A stretch of 64,000 nucleotides of DNA from an uncultured Elusimicrobium sp. Its GTDB lineage: Bacteria; Elusimicrobiota; Elusimicrobia; Elusimicrobiales; Elusimicrobiaceae. The stretch covers positions 25,898-89,897 of the forward strand of contig CAMZDW010000001.1 in NCBI GenBank assembly GCA_947305555.1, written 5' to 3'. Positions 33,291 through 41,744 of this stretch are shown one piece after another. The notes beneath the pieces are model-generated. The model saw nothing but the letters and a program-made list of their open reading frames with translations. It had not been told where the DNA came from and searched no databases. Both the position numbers and the translations under genes were made by a program. Within the stretch, counting starts at the first letter, position 1. Each line of letters opens with the position of its first letter.

Positions 33291-35351
33291 CTATTTGCTG
33301 TAAAGCTGTTCTTCCAAGAGTCTAACTTTGCGTTCCAGTTCCTGCATGCGTTCGGCTTTGCATTTGGGGCATTCGAAATGTTCGCCTTCGATGTAGCCGC
33401 ATTTGGGGCAGACACTAAACGTGGGCGTAATAGAGAAATACGGTAAAGTGTATTTCTCGCATACGGTGCGGATGAATTTCTTCATCGCGTCTAAGTTTTT
33501 AATCTTTTCACCGGTAAAAATGTGCTGCACGGTACCGCCGGTGTATTTGGATTGGATGGTGCTTTGCAAGTCCAACATTTCAAAAACATCGTCAGTATAA
33601 TTTACCGGTAATTGTGAAGAATTGGTGTAGAACGGTTGATGCCCTTGTTTGTACAAATCTTCGTTTGCACAAATGATATCGGGATAACGTTCTTTATCCA
33701 GTTTGGCCAAGCGGTAGGAAGTTCCTTCCGCCGGGGTCGCTTCTAAATTGTAATTATTGCCGGTTTCTTCTTGGAATTTGACCAAGGTTTCGCGCATAAA
33801 CGTAAGCACTTTTTCGGCAAACGCGCGGCCTTTTTCCGAGCCGATATCCGTTCCGATTAAATTGACAGCGGCTTCATTGAGTCCGACCAAACCGATAGTG
33901 GAAAAATGGTTTTTCCAGTATTCATTAAAGCGTTGGCGTACCGAGCGCAAGTAGAAACTCATATACGGATAGAGGTTTCCTTTGGTAAAACGTTCAATCA
34001 CTTTACGTTTAATTTCTAAGCTGGTGCGCGCTACTTCCATACGGTCTTTCAAGTTAGCGAAAAACTCTTCTTCGTTTTTGGATAAATAGCCAAGTCTTGG
34101 CAAGTTAATCGTTACTACGCCGATAGAACCCGTCAACGGAGCAGAACCGAATAAGCCACCGCCGCGTTTGCGAAGTTCGCGGTTATCAATACGTAAACGA
34201 CAGCACATGGAACGGGCATCTTCGGGGTTCATATCCGAATTAATGAAGTTTGCAAAATACGGGATTCCGTATTTCGCAGTCATTTCCCATAAGGGTTCCA
34301 ATTTCGGGTTTTCCCAATCAAAATCTTTGGTAATATTGTAGGTTGGGATCGGAAAGGTAAACACGCGGCCTTTTGCATCCCCGGCGAGCATTACTTCGCA
34401 GAAGGCACGGTTGAGCATGTCCATTTCTTCCTGGAATTCGCCGTAGGTTTTATCCTGTAATTTTCCGCCGATAATGACCGGCTGGTCTTTATAATAAGAA
34501 GGAACCGTTAAATCCAAGGTTAAGTTCGTAAACGGGGTTTGGAAACCGACGCGGGTCGGCACGTTGACGTTAAACAAAAACTCCTGCAACGCTTGCTTTA
34601 CTTCATCATAAGAAAGTTTATCATAGTAAATAAAAGGTGCTAAGAGCGTATCAAAATTGCTGAAGGCCTGAGCCCCGGCACTTTCTCCTTGCAATGTGTA
34701 GAAGAAATTGACCACTTGGCCCAAGGCGGTGCGGAAGTGTTTAGCCGGTTTACTTTCTGCTTTACCGACTACGCCCGTAAAACCGCTAAGCAGTAAATCT
34801 TGCAAATCCCAACCCACGCAGTAGGCACCTAACAACCCCAAATCGTGCAAATGAAAATCGCCTTCCGAGTGCATTCGTTTTACGTTGGCGGGATAAATTT
34901 TATTAAGCCAGTACACTTTACTAATTTCCGAAGAGATATAGTTGTTAAGCCCTTGCAATGAATAGCCCATGTTGCTATTTTCATTGACTTGCCAGTCAAT
35001 TTTCTGCAAGTATTGATCTACCAAATCTACATTGAATTTAGAAGAAATTTCGCGCATGCGGGCATGTTGATCGCGGTACAAGATGTAAGCTTTGGCGGTT
35101 TTATGATAGTTGGAAGTTAATAGTACATCTTCCACAATATCTTGTACATTTTCTACGTTCGGAACGGTATCCGAATAAAGTTGTTGGATGATATTAATGG
35201 CGCGAATGGTTAGTTTTTTAGCTGTTTCTTCGTCGAATTCGCTAGTTGCTTCAGCGGCTTTAGCGATAGCTTTAGTAATTTTTTTAGAATCAAATTTTTG
35301 GGTAGAACCGTCTCTTTTGACGATGTGGGTAATGACTTCCGAGTTTTCCAT
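33291..35351 (-). CDS. nrdD: Anaerobic ribonucleoside-triphosphate reductase, catalytic chain without glycyl-radical loop
   Basis: 686 residues. An N-terminal ATP-cone (VKRDGSTQKFDSKKITKAI) for allosteric control precedes the ten-stranded barrel. The substrate-radical Cys is in SMCCRLRIDN (Cys383/384), followed by RGGGLFGSAPLTGSIGVV. Near the C-terminus are two CxxC pairs (VCPKCGYIEGEHFECPKCK) that bind zinc. There the chain leaves the family pattern: instead of the RVxGYL radical loop it ends in a heptad-like helix (ERMQELERKVRLLEEQLYSK) and TAG. The loop is on the next gene, 155 bases on. The enzyme makes dNTPs without oxygen, so the organism must grow anaerobically. Confidence 0.92.
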   Translation of the reverse strand: MENSEVITHIVKRDGSTQKFDSKKITKAIAKAAEATSEFDEETAKKLTIRAINIIQQLYSDTVPNVENVQDIVEDVLLTSNYHKTAKAYILYRDQHARMREISSKFNVDLVDQYLQKIDWQVNENSNMGYSLQGLNNYISSEISKVYWLNKIYPANVKRMHSEGDFHLHDLGLLGAYCVGWDLQDLLLSGFTGVVGKAESKPAKHFRTALGQVVNFFYTLQGESAGAQAFSNFDTLLAPFIYYDKLSYDEVKQALQEFLFNVNVPTRVGFQTPFTNLTLDLTVPSYYKDQPVIIGGKLQDKTYGEFQEEMDMLNRAFCEVMLAGDAKGRVFTFPIPTYNITKDFDWENPKLEPLWEMTAKYGIPYFANFINSDMNPEDARSMCCRLRIDNRELRKRGGGLFGSAPLTGSIGVVTINLPRLGYLSKNEEEFFANLKDRMEVARTSLEIKRKVIERFTKGNLYPYMSFYLRSVRQRFNEYWKNHFSTIGLVGLNEAAVNLIGTDIGSEKGRAFAEKVLTFMRETLVKFQEETGNNYNLEATPAEGTSYRLAKLDKERYPDIICANEDLYKQGHQPFYTNSSQLPVNYTDDVFEMLDLQSTIQSKYTGGTVQHIFTGEKIKNLDAMKKFIRTVCEKYTLPYFSITPTFSVCPKCGYIEGEHFECPKCKAERMQELERKVRLLEEQLYSK

Positions 35352-35544
35352 AATTTATTACTTCCCTGGTAGAGTTTTAGCCGCGCATACTATCCGCGGT
35401 TCTTAAATTTTCGCAAAAACAGAGTAAAAATGCAAATTACGTCTGAGCATTTAAACTAAAAACGGATATAAAATGTTTGTTTACGTCGGAAAAACGAAAA
35501 AAATTTTGTTTTTAACAACGGTCGCTCATTTTTGCTTAATAATA

Positions 35545-35573
35545 ATTATTACTAATAAGGAGAGGTCTGTCAA
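35545..35573 (-). promoter_or_regulatory. Promoter of the nrdD operon
   Basis: A perfect -35 TTGACA (35568-35573, minus strand), 16-17 bases, then TAATAAT (35545-35551). Confidence 0.6.
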
Positions 35574-35598
35574 GCATTTTTTAATTGGTTTTTAGCTC

Positions 35599-35627
35599 TT
35601 GACGGATACGGCGGAAACTGGTTTAAT
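35599..35627 (+). promoter_or_regulatory. Promoter of the small membrane protein gene
   Basis: -35 TTGACG (35599-35604), 17 bases, -10 TTTAAT (35622-35627). It is back to back with the nrdD promoter. Confidence 0.65.
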
Positions 35628-35655
35628 AAAATAAATAGGTTGTGAGGAGGATTTT

Positions 35656-35910
35656 ATGGACTTTTACCAATGGTGTGTGTTAGTAGCGGTAATTACCTTT
35701 GTGATTTTGGTGATTTATGCAGTACGCACTTTCTTGCAAATTACGCGTACCGCTGAAGCGGTGGAATATCTAGCGATGACCACGGCGGAAAATATTGAAA
35801 AAACGAAAAGCACCTTTGCGTTACTGGATAACGTTTCTTCTTTTTTGGATTCGGGTTTTTACAAAGCCGCCAAATTTGGAGTGGATTTAGTTCGCAAATT
35901 ACAAAAATAA
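35656..35910 (+). CDS. Small single-pass membrane protein, DUF948-like
   Basis: 84 residues. One N-terminal membrane helix (VLVAVITFVILVIYAVRTFL) is followed by an amphipathic helix (TAEAVEYLAMTTAENIEKTKSTFALLDNVSSFL) of the kind found in DUF948/YtxG-like proteins, which are general-stress-linked in Bacillus. The assignment is by pattern only. GAGGAGG precedes the ATG. It is monocistronic, with its own promoter and terminator. Confidence 0.65.
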   Translation: MDFYQWCVLVAVITFVILVIYAVRTFLQITRTAEAVEYLAMTTAENIEKTKSTFALLDNVSSFLDSGFYKAAKFGVDLVRKLQK

Positions 35911-35926
35911 ACAAGACACTTGTACT

Positions 35927-35966
35927 AAAGAGGGGACCTCTCAACTTGAAAGGTCCCCTCTTTTAG
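35927..35966. terminator. Bidirectional terminator
   Basis: AAAGAGGGGACCT and AGGTCCCCTCTTT pair perfectly over 13 bp, with T/A runs on both sides and convergent genes. Confidence 0.92.
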
Positions 35967-35985
35967 TCATAAAAATAATTGCAGA

Positions 35986-36396
35986 TTAAGTAAACAGCCC
36001 TGACTCTTCCAACGCTTGGAGCGCTTTTGTAATATCGTTTACAACGACAATCCAACGGCTTAATCCATTTTCTTGGGCTGCCCCATAAATAGCGGTAATA
36101 TTGATGCGATGGTTAAAAAGAACGGCCCCAATATCACGTGCTAATCCGATTCGGTCGGGTGCATCAATGCAAAGGGCATCGGTTTTTACACTGGTGAAAC
36201 CGGCTTTGGTCAATGCGTGGCTGAGCTCATTTTCATACTTTACAGCCAAACGAAACACAGCTGCATCGTAACGTACCCCTTGGGATAAAGCGATGGTGCT
36301 GATGTTTTCGCGGACCAATAAATCGGCAAAATTTTTGAGGGAACCCGGCTCATTTACTAAGAAAACGCTGTATTGCTTCACAATGGTAACTGGCAT
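35986..36396 (-). CDS. Tandem ACT-domain protein
   Basis: 136 residues from ATG 36396 (AAAGGGG Shine-Dalgarno); the frame extends two codons further to a TTG. Two ACT domains are visible: YSVFLVNEPGSLKNFADLLVRENIS (7-31) and ALCIDAPDRIGLARDIGAVLFNHRIN (second half). ACT pairs bind amino acids and regulate enzymes or transporters. No catalytic domain is attached, so it is a free regulatory protein of the type found next to amino-acid genes, but its neighbours give no clear target. It might supply allosteric control to the ACT-less aspartokinase at 57.1 kb; that is speculation. Confidence 0.82.
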   Translation of the reverse strand: MPVTIVKQYSVFLVNEPGSLKNFADLLVRENISTIALSQGVRYDAAVFRLAVKYENELSHALTKAGFTSVKTDALCIDAPDRIGLARDIGAVLFNHRINITAIYGAAQENGLSRWIVVVNDITKALQALEESGLFT

Positions 36397-36447
36397 AATC
36401 AAACCCCTTTTCTTTCATTCATTGTACCAAAAAACAGGCACCGCTGA

Positions 36448-37248
36448 TTACTTTTTATTTTTTGCTTGGGAATTTAGGTTCAACATAGACAACATTTGGC
36501 GATGGATGTGCCCGTTACTAGCCAAAATAGTGTGCCCATACGATTCTAAATTTTTATATTTTTTCCCTCGATAATCGGTTGCTTTTCCACCCGCTTCTTG
36601 CAAAATAAGTATCCCTGCGCCTACATCCCATGGATTTAAATTTTCTTCCCAATAACCGTCTAATCTTCCGGCCGCTACCCAACATAAATCCAGCGCAGCC
36701 GAACCCAAGCGGCGTACATCATGGCAAGAATTTAAAAAACGGCCGAAGCAGTCTAACAGCTCGGGTAACCGATTAAATCGGTTGTAGGGAAATCCCGTTA
36801 CCAGCAGTGCATCGGCCAGCCGTTTGGTTTTAGAAACGTGGATTCTTTTGCCATTTAGGGTGGCTCCTTTGCCTTTTTGTGCCAAGAATGTTTCCCCGGT
36901 AATAGGGTTCATTACGCCCCCTAATACGGGTGCATCCCCTTTGAACAGAGCGATGGAAATACTGCACTGCGGAAGTGTATGTGCAAAATTGGTTGTTCCG
37001 TCAATGGGGTCAATGACCCACGTGTAAGGAGAACCGGTTTGTTTGCGTGCATCTTCTTCAGCGTAATAATCATGGGAGGGAAAATGCTTGCGAATAATTT
37101 TTAAAATAACTTCTTGGCTCGCTCGGTCTGCCTGGGTTACCAAATTTGCTTTTTCTTTTAATTCGTACGAAACTTTCCCGAATTTGCGCCGAACGGTTTT
37201 GGCCGCCTCACGCAGAGCAAGTTGCAATATTTCAAATTCTTTTTTCAT
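36448..37248 (-). CDS. suhB: Inositol monophosphatase family protein (SuhB-like)
   Basis: 266 residues. Metal-binding residues are Glu64/65 in YYAEED, Asp80 and Asp83 in WVIDPIDGTTNF, and Asp in the second signature NPWDVGAGILILQEAGG. Family members dephosphorylate inositol phosphate, NADP or fructose-1,6-bisphosphate, and SuhB also acts on RNA polymerase. The substrate is not decided here. The gene overlaps the upstream nuclease gene by 17 bases, so translation is coupled. Confidence 0.9.
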   Translation of the reverse strand: MKKEFEILQLALREAAKTVRRKFGKVSYELKEKANLVTQADRASQEVILKIIRKHFPSHDYYAEEDARKQTGSPYTWVIDPIDGTTNFAHTLPQCSISIALFKGDAPVLGGVMNPITGETFLAQKGKGATLNGKRIHVSKTKRLADALLVTGFPYNRFNRLPELLDCFGRFLNSCHDVRRLGSAALDLCWVAAGRLDGYWEENLNPWDVGAGILILQEAGGKATDYRGKKYKNLESYGHTILASNGHIHRQMLSMLNLNSQAKNKK

Positions 37249-38734
37249 GTTTAAAATCCAATATTTCCGAAACCTTTAATTTATCTTCCAGATCCAACAT
37301 GGCTTTGCAATCATCCTCGTTGTACATAAGCACTTTTTGTAGCAAATCGTCTTGGCCTGTTTTCAGCCAATTGGTAAAGTAAACCATGCTATCCATGGCC
37401 CCGCAGTCATCTTGTCGCCAATTAAATCCAAAAGCCGGGGCTGCGGCCTTTAATGAAAAACTGGGTGCCGGCAGATAAAAGGCTTTATTAACGGCCACTT
37501 TTAAGTCGTAACAGATAGAACAAAGGGCATTTAATTTGGCAGCATCCTGTGGGTGGGCGGTTGCTAATTTTTTCATTTTGCGTACTTCATATTCCGTCCA
37601 GTGATACAGAACCGTTTGGGAAAAATCAGAAATGTAATCGTAGAATTGTTCAAAAATTTTGATTTCTTCTTCGGGCGTCTTGGCTACAAAGCTAACGTAT
37701 TTATCTTTTTCTTTATCCCAGATGCCGATAAGATAGACGAAGGAGGTGTTTTCTTTGGTGAAAGTTTCCGTAGCTTCAAAATCAAAATACAAATTATATT
37801 TTTTATCGGGAGGGGGAAAGTGCCCCGCTTCGCGCAAAACAGGTTTTTGGTGCAGATACGCTAGGGCGTTGTAGTAGGAATCTGTTGCATGGGGTTCCTC
37901 TAAGATTCCTTGCAATTTTTCTAGACCGGCTCGTGCCACATCATCTGTGGTGTGTAATCCGTTGATTTTTAAACATTGGCGCATTTCTGTATTAAGGCCG
38001 GGAAGCATGAGTAAATCTTTGCTTTGTGTAATTACCTTGTTTGCATACACCCGCCACGGAGAAGAGGCCGCTTTGGGTGGTTTGTGCGCTTCCGGTCGGG
38101 CCAAGCCATCTCGGATACGTTGCCAAAATGTAAGTTCCCGTTCCAAACGTTCCTGGTGAGTATTATAGGGGACATCCAACCGTCGGTTTTGCAGAAACAC
38201 ACGCGTAGCCTCGGGCGTATATCCTTGAATATTCCCCAATATTCTATTTAACAGACTTACTTGTAATGCATAATGCTCTTTCAAATCATGGGCCCGTTTA
38301 AATTGAAAAATGCGGTAGTGGTACGCTCCAAACACGCTGGGTTGTTCGTCCGCTCGAACCAATAGGTTGGCGCCTCCAAACACATGCTGCGGCAGATTCC
38401 ACAGCAGGGCATTTGCAATAGCTTGTTCTCCACGGGCCATGGCACTTAGTGTGTTTTTGAAACGTTCGCTTTCATTTTCCCCGGTTACAAATACGACGGA
38501 AGGAAATTCCTGCTTAATCCATTCATCACGTGTATTGCGGTCGGTGCGGATTTTTAAATTTTCGTAACGATTGGTTTCGTATACGGCTTCTTCTTGAGGT
38601 GCATGAAACGAACACCAAATACTAAAAGGGTCTTCTAACAAAGAAAACATTTTGGAAGCATTAAAATCCTGCTTGCCCGGAGTTCGCCCAGCAGAAAAGG
38701 TGGTAAATAAAAGTTGCAAGTCCAAATCGGTCAT
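37232..38734 (-). CDS. RecB-like / RNase H-like putative nuclease (TM0106-YprB type)
   Basis: 500 residues. The N-terminal half resembles a PD-(D/E)XK nuclease of the TM0106 group (LLVRADEQPSVFGAYHYRIFQFKRAHDLKEHYALQ broken into recognisable acid and lysine positions). The C-terminal half is a DnaQ/RNase H-like exonuclease: YNLYFDFEATET with DxE near residue 315, then HWTEYEV, CYDLK and YNEDDCKAM, a DEDD-like set. Similar proteins are predicted DNA-repair nucleases in anaerobes. The ATG follows a TAAAAT element by 7 bases with no Shine-Dalgarno. Confidence 0.75.
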   Translation of the reverse strand: MTDLDLQLLFTTFSAGRTPGKQDFNASKMFSLLEDPFSIWCSFHAPQEEAVYETNRYENLKIRTDRNTRDEWIKQEFPSVVFVTGENESERFKNTLSAMARGEQAIANALLWNLPQHVFGGANLLVRADEQPSVFGAYHYRIFQFKRAHDLKEHYALQVSLLNRILGNIQGYTPEATRVFLQNRRLDVPYNTHQERLERELTFWQRIRDGLARPEAHKPPKAASSPWRVYANKVITQSKDLLMLPGLNTEMRQCLKINGLHTTDDVARAGLEKLQGILEEPHATDSYYNALAYLHQKPVLREAGHFPPPDKKYNLYFDFEATETFTKENTSFVYLIGIWDKEKDKYVSFVAKTPEEEIKIFEQFYDYISDFSQTVLYHWTEYEVRKMKKLATAHPQDAAKLNALCSICYDLKVAVNKAFYLPAPSFSLKAAAPAFGFNWRQDDCGAMDSMVYFTNWLKTGQDDLLQKVLMYNEDDCKAMLDLEDKLKVSEILDFKHEKRI

Positions 38735-38741
38735 TAGAAGT

Positions 38742-38747
38742 ATTTTA
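38742..38747 (-). promoter_or_regulatory. -10 of the leaderless nuclease gene
   Basis: TAAAAT, ending 7 bases before ATG 38734 on the minus strand. It is divergent from the deformylase promoter. Confidence 0.5.
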
Positions 38748-38772
38748 GCTTTTTTGGACAGATAAATAAATA

Positions 38773-38781
38773 TGCTACAAT
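38773..38781 (+). promoter_or_regulatory. Extended -10 of leaderless def
   Basis: TGCTACAAT, ending 7 bases before ATG 38789. It is the same nonamer as at 13469. Confidence 0.6.
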
Positions 38782-38788
38782 ACCTTAT

Positions 38789-39313
38789 ATGACTGTTTTA
38801 CGTGTTACCAAATATGGCGAATCAATTTTGCGCCAAAAATTAAAACCGGTTGATTACAATCAGTTAGCGCCTCGTCTGCCACAGCTTTTAAAGGATATGG
38901 AAGAGACTTGTTTGGCGGTTCATGGCGTGGGATTAGCGGCTAATCAAATTGGGCTGGATTTGCGCTTGGCAGTCATTTTAATTCCTACTTCAGATGAGGA
39001 AAATGCTCCGTTGAAACGTTACGTCATTATCAACCCGGAGATCGTATCTAAGCGAGGGGAAAAACTGGAAGAAGAGGGGTGCCTGTCGCTACCCGGTTTG
39101 TGGGCGGATGTGAAGCGGGCTACTGACGTTACATTGAAATATATAGATGAAAATGGCCAAGAACAAGTAAAGCGTGCGCGCGGGTTGCTTGCTAAAGCAT
39201 TTCAACACGAAGTAGACCATTTGGACGGTAAATTATTTATCGATTTGATAGATCCTACCTTAAAGCCGGAAATAAAGAAAGCAATTAAAAAATTGCGATC
39301 CTCTTGGAATTAA
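38789..39313 (+). CDS. def: Peptide deformylase
   Basis: 174 residues with all three motifs: GVGLAANQIG (46-55), EEGCLSLP with metal ligand Cys98, and QHEVDHLDG with His140, Glu141 and His144. The enzyme removes the formyl group from new N-terminal methionines. ATG 38789 sits 7 bases after an extended -10 with no Shine-Dalgarno, so the transcript is probably leaderless. It is a single gene closed by a terminator at 39331. It is usually paired with fmt, which is not seen here. Confidence 0.95.
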   Translation: MTVLRVTKYGESILRQKLKPVDYNQLAPRLPQLLKDMEETCLAVHGVGLAANQIGLDLRLAVILIPTSDEENAPLKRYVIINPEIVSKRGEKLEEEGCLSLPGLWADVKRATDVTLKYIDENGQEQVKRARGLLAKAFQHEVDHLDGKLFIDLIDPTLKPEIKKAIKKLRSSWN

Positions 39314-39330
39314 TATACAGTTTGCCGAAC

Positions 39331-39362
39331 AAAAGAGATGAACGATTGTTCATCTCTTTTTC
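39331..39362. terminator. Bidirectional terminator between def and tspO
   Basis: AAAAGAGATGAAC and GTTCATCTCTTTT pair perfectly over 13 bp around GATT. Confidence 0.93.
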
Positions 39363-39374
39363 AGTTTTTAGTTT

Positions 39375-39845
39375 TCAATTTAATATCCAGAACGCAGCCG
39401 TTAAGTAAGTGGCAAAACCTAGCCAGCCGAAATAGGGCATCAGTAACCACACGGCGATTTTTCGCTCCTTCCAAGCACAAACAGCTAACCAAATTGCTTG
39501 TGCCAAAATGACTATAATGAGCATTAGGGCGCCCAACAGGTGCTGCATCCCAAAAAATACCGGAGTCCACATGGTGTTAAGCACCAGTTGGATAAAAAAG
39601 AGCGCGGTTAATTTCGGGTGCATGCGCCAATTTCCGTTCAGTAGCAAGAACGCACTGATCCCCAATAACACATATAGTACGCTCCACACCGCTCCGAATA
39701 GGGCATCCGGGGGTGTAAGCGGAGGTTGAATGAGTGTGTGGTACCAGTCCATTGCGTTGCGAACGAACAAACTGCCGATAATAGCCGGAATCTGACAAAT
39801 CAGTAACCACGCACACAAGCTGACTACTTTGGTTGTATTTTTCAT
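39375..39845 (-). CDS. tspO: TspO/MBR family membrane protein
   Basis: 156 residues, five membrane helices. Family hallmarks are DWYHTLIQPPLTPPDALFGAVW with the W..L..P..PP pattern, LNTMWTPVFFG, and WLLMPYFGWLGFATYLTAAFW. TspO binds porphyrins and cholesterol-like ligands; its role in anaerobes is unclear. Of two close in-frame ATGs (39851 and 39845) I prefer 39845, because a TATACT element ends exactly 6 bases before it, the same geometry as other leaderless genes here. Confidence 0.88.
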   Translation of the reverse strand: MKNTTKVVSLCAWLLICQIPAIIGSLFVRNAMDWYHTLIQPPLTPPDALFGAVWSVLYVLLGISAFLLLNGNWRMHPKLTALFFIQLVLNTMWTPVFFGMQHLLGALMLIIVILAQAIWLAVCAWKERKIAVWLLMPYFGWLGFATYLTAAFWILN

Positions 39846-39851
39846 ACTCAT

Positions 39852-39857
39852 AGTATA
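39852..39857 (-). promoter_or_regulatory. -10 of leaderless tspO
   Basis: TATACT, ending 6 bases before ATG 39845 on the minus strand. Confidence 0.5.
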
Positions 39858-39977
39858 CTTAGAGGAGTCCTTTTCGCCCAGCTTTAAAATTGATTAGTTT
39901 TTAGTTGAGTGGAAACGTCCCCCGAAAAATGCTAAAATAAACATAAGTATTTCTATCTTTATCCGTTTGAGGATTTT

Positions 39978-40355
39978 ATGGATACAAAATTGATTACCGA
40001 AATTACCGATTGGATGAAAACCACCGATTTAGCCGAATTTTGTTACGAAAATAAAGGCGACTGTATAGAAGTAAAAACACAAGAAGCCTTGCCCGAACCC
40101 ACGCAGTTTACCTGCTCTTTAACCCCGGTTACTTCACCCGCCATTGGGATTTATCATGCGGCTGCAAAGGGAAAGAATTTAGTGCTTAAAGAAGGTCAAA
40201 CTATTGAGGAAGGAGCCGCGTTGGGTTGGGTAGAAACCGTTTCGCAAAAACACCAAATTACCTCCCCCGTATCCGGGACGTTGCGCGTAGTGACCGCTCA
40301 AGAGGGGGCGGCGGTGGAATTTGGCCTCCCCTTATTTTTTATCGAGAAGAAATAG
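39978..40355 (+). CDS. BCCP-like (AccB-type) protein lacking the biotin lysine
   Basis: 125 residues in the place and layout of AccB: an N-terminal helix region (ITEITDWMKTTDLAEFCYENKG) like the AccB N-terminus, then a biotinyl/lipoyl fold (SPAIGIYHAA, LKEGQTIEEGAALGWVE, ITSPVSGTLR). At the usual E-A-M-K-M site it reads ETVSQK: Ser89 stands where biotin is attached, and Lys91 is two positions later. By the family rule it cannot be biotinylated at the normal site. It lies 3 bases upstream of accC. It may be a degenerate subunit, a decoy, or carry another group; a normal AccB may exist elsewhere. Confidence 0.75.
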   Translation: MDTKLITEITDWMKTTDLAEFCYENKGDCIEVKTQEALPEPTQFTCSLTPVTSPAIGIYHAAAKGKNLVLKEGQTIEEGAALGWVETVSQKHQITSPVSGTLRVVTAQEGAAVEFGLPLFFIEKK

Positions 40356-40358
40356 CGT

Positions 40359-41744
40359 ATGGCCGGCAAACTAAATATCACTCCTTTTAAAAAAGTTTTA
40401 ATTGCAAACCGTGGCGAAATTGCCTTGCGTATTATCCGTACACTGAAGGAAATGGGGATTGCTTCTGTAGCTGTTTATGCAGAGGCGGACCGAAGCAGTT
40501 TGCATGTGCGCATGGCGGATGAGGCGGTTTGCATTGGGGCTTCTCCGTCACCGCTAAGCTATTTAAATATTGATGCGCTTGTGACGGCTGCTAAGCTAAC
40601 GGGTGCTGATGCCGTGCATCCGGGCTATGGTTTTTTATCCGAAAATGAAGATTTTGCTAAAGCAGTAACGAAGGCTGGCATGACGTTTATTGGGCCGACC
40701 GCAGAAGCAATTTCTATGTTAGGGGTAAAATCCACCGCGCGTGCGATTGCGCTCAAAGCCGGGGTAGCGGTAACGCCGGGTTCTAATGGTATTGTCGGTA
40801 AAGATTACCGCCAAGTAGCGCGCAAAATCGGGTTCCCGATTATGATTAAAGCCACGCTGGGTGGTGGCGGTAAAGGAATGCGTGCCTGCTTAAAAGAAGC
40901 CGATTTGGACCGGATGATGAAAACCGCTCAAGGCGAAGCAAAAGCCAATTTTGGGGATGACCGCGTTTATTTTGAAAAACTCGTGTTAAATCCGCGTCAT
41001 ATTGAAGTGCAGGTGGCGGCGGACAACTACGGCAATGTAGTGGCATTTGCCGAGCGTGATTGCAGCATGCAACGGCGGCACCAAAAATTGGTAGAAGAAT
41101 CGCCTTCTCCGTTTGTAGATGCGGCCACGCGGGCCAAATTGCAAGAGGCTGCGTGTAAAGTGATCAAAGCCGCTAAATATCGTGGCGTGGGAACGGTAGA
41201 ATTTTTGATGGCCCCCACGAAAGAATTTTATTTTATGGAAGTAAATACGCGCCTTCAAGTAGAGCACCCGGTGACGGAAGCGGTTTGCGGACAGGATTTA
41301 GTCAAAATGCAAATCCAAATTGCCCAGGGCGAACCGCTGACTCTAACGCAAAAAGAAGCCGCAAGAGTACGTTGCCACGCGATTGAACACCGTATCAATG
41401 CGGAAGATAGCGAGCATAATTTTGCGCCTTGTCCCGGGACGGTAGAAGAATGGATTCCTTCCGGGGGGCTTGGAGTTCGCGTGGATAGTCATATGTACAG
41501 TGGTTACACCATCCCCAGTTATTATGACAGTTTGATTGCGAAGCTGATTGTAACCGCGCCGGACCGCACGCGGCTACTGGCGCGCAGCCGCCGGTGTTTA
41601 GCCGAATTTGTGGTGGGGGGCGTTAAAACAACGATTCCGTTTCACCAGAAAATTGTCAATGAGCCAGATTTTGTGGCTGGGAATATAGATACTGGGCTTA
41701 TTGAGCGGATGATGGCCAAGGAAAAGAAAGAACGTGAAAGCTAA
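40359..41744 (+). CDS. accC: Acetyl-CoA carboxylase, biotin carboxylase subunit
   Basis: 461 residues. The N-terminal [21 protein letters not shown]-grasp loop [28 protein letters not shown] and the active-site block [14 protein letters not shown] are intact. The enzyme carboxylates the biotin of BCCP using ATP and bicarbonate, for fatty-acid synthesis. The C-terminus is slightly longer than the E. coli form (449 residues), with a Lys-rich end. No accA or accD follows, and the adjacent carrier protein has no biotin lysine, so the working carrier must be found elsewhere or the complex is different. Confidence 0.95.
   Translation: MAGKLNITPFKKVLIANRGEIALRIIRTLKEMGIASVAVYAEADRSSLHVRMADEAVCIGASPSPLSYLNIDALVTAAKLTGADAVHPGYGFLSENEDFAKAVTKAGMTFIGPTAEAISMLGVKSTARAIALKAGVAVTPGSNGIVGKDYRQVARKIGFPIMIKATLGGGGKGMRACLKEADLDRMMKTAQGEAKANFGDDRVYFEKLVLNPRHIEVQVAADNYGNVVAFAERDCSMQRRHQKLVEESPSPFVDAATRAKLQEAACKVIKAAKYRGVGTVEFLMAPTKEFYFMEVNTRLQVEHPVTEAVCGQDLVKMQIQIAQGEPLTLTQKEAARVRCHAIEHRINAEDSEHNFAPCPGTVEEWIPSGGLGVRVDSHMYSGYTIPSYYDSLIAKLIVTAPDRTRLLARSRRCLAEFVVGGVKTTIPFHQKIVNEPDFVAGNIDTGLIERMMAKEKKERES

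Larger units (their letters stand above)
35352..35655. other. 304-base divergent regulatory region between nrdD and a small membrane protein
   Basis: No gene is seen here. It holds two back-to-back promoters described separately, a 12-base palindrome TAATAATTATTA (35540-35551) on the -10 side of the nrdD promoter, and a nrdD leader of about 185 nt with a CCGCG/CGCGG hairpin near 35380-35400. No NrdR box is recognised. Confidence 0.6.

Noticed and set aside
33136..33293. Stop-codon recoding or frameshift joining nrdD to the glycyl-radical frame
   Set aside because: After the TAG there are further in-frame TGA and TAG codons within about ten codons, the gap is 155 bases, and the small gene has its own strong Shine-Dalgarno and start.
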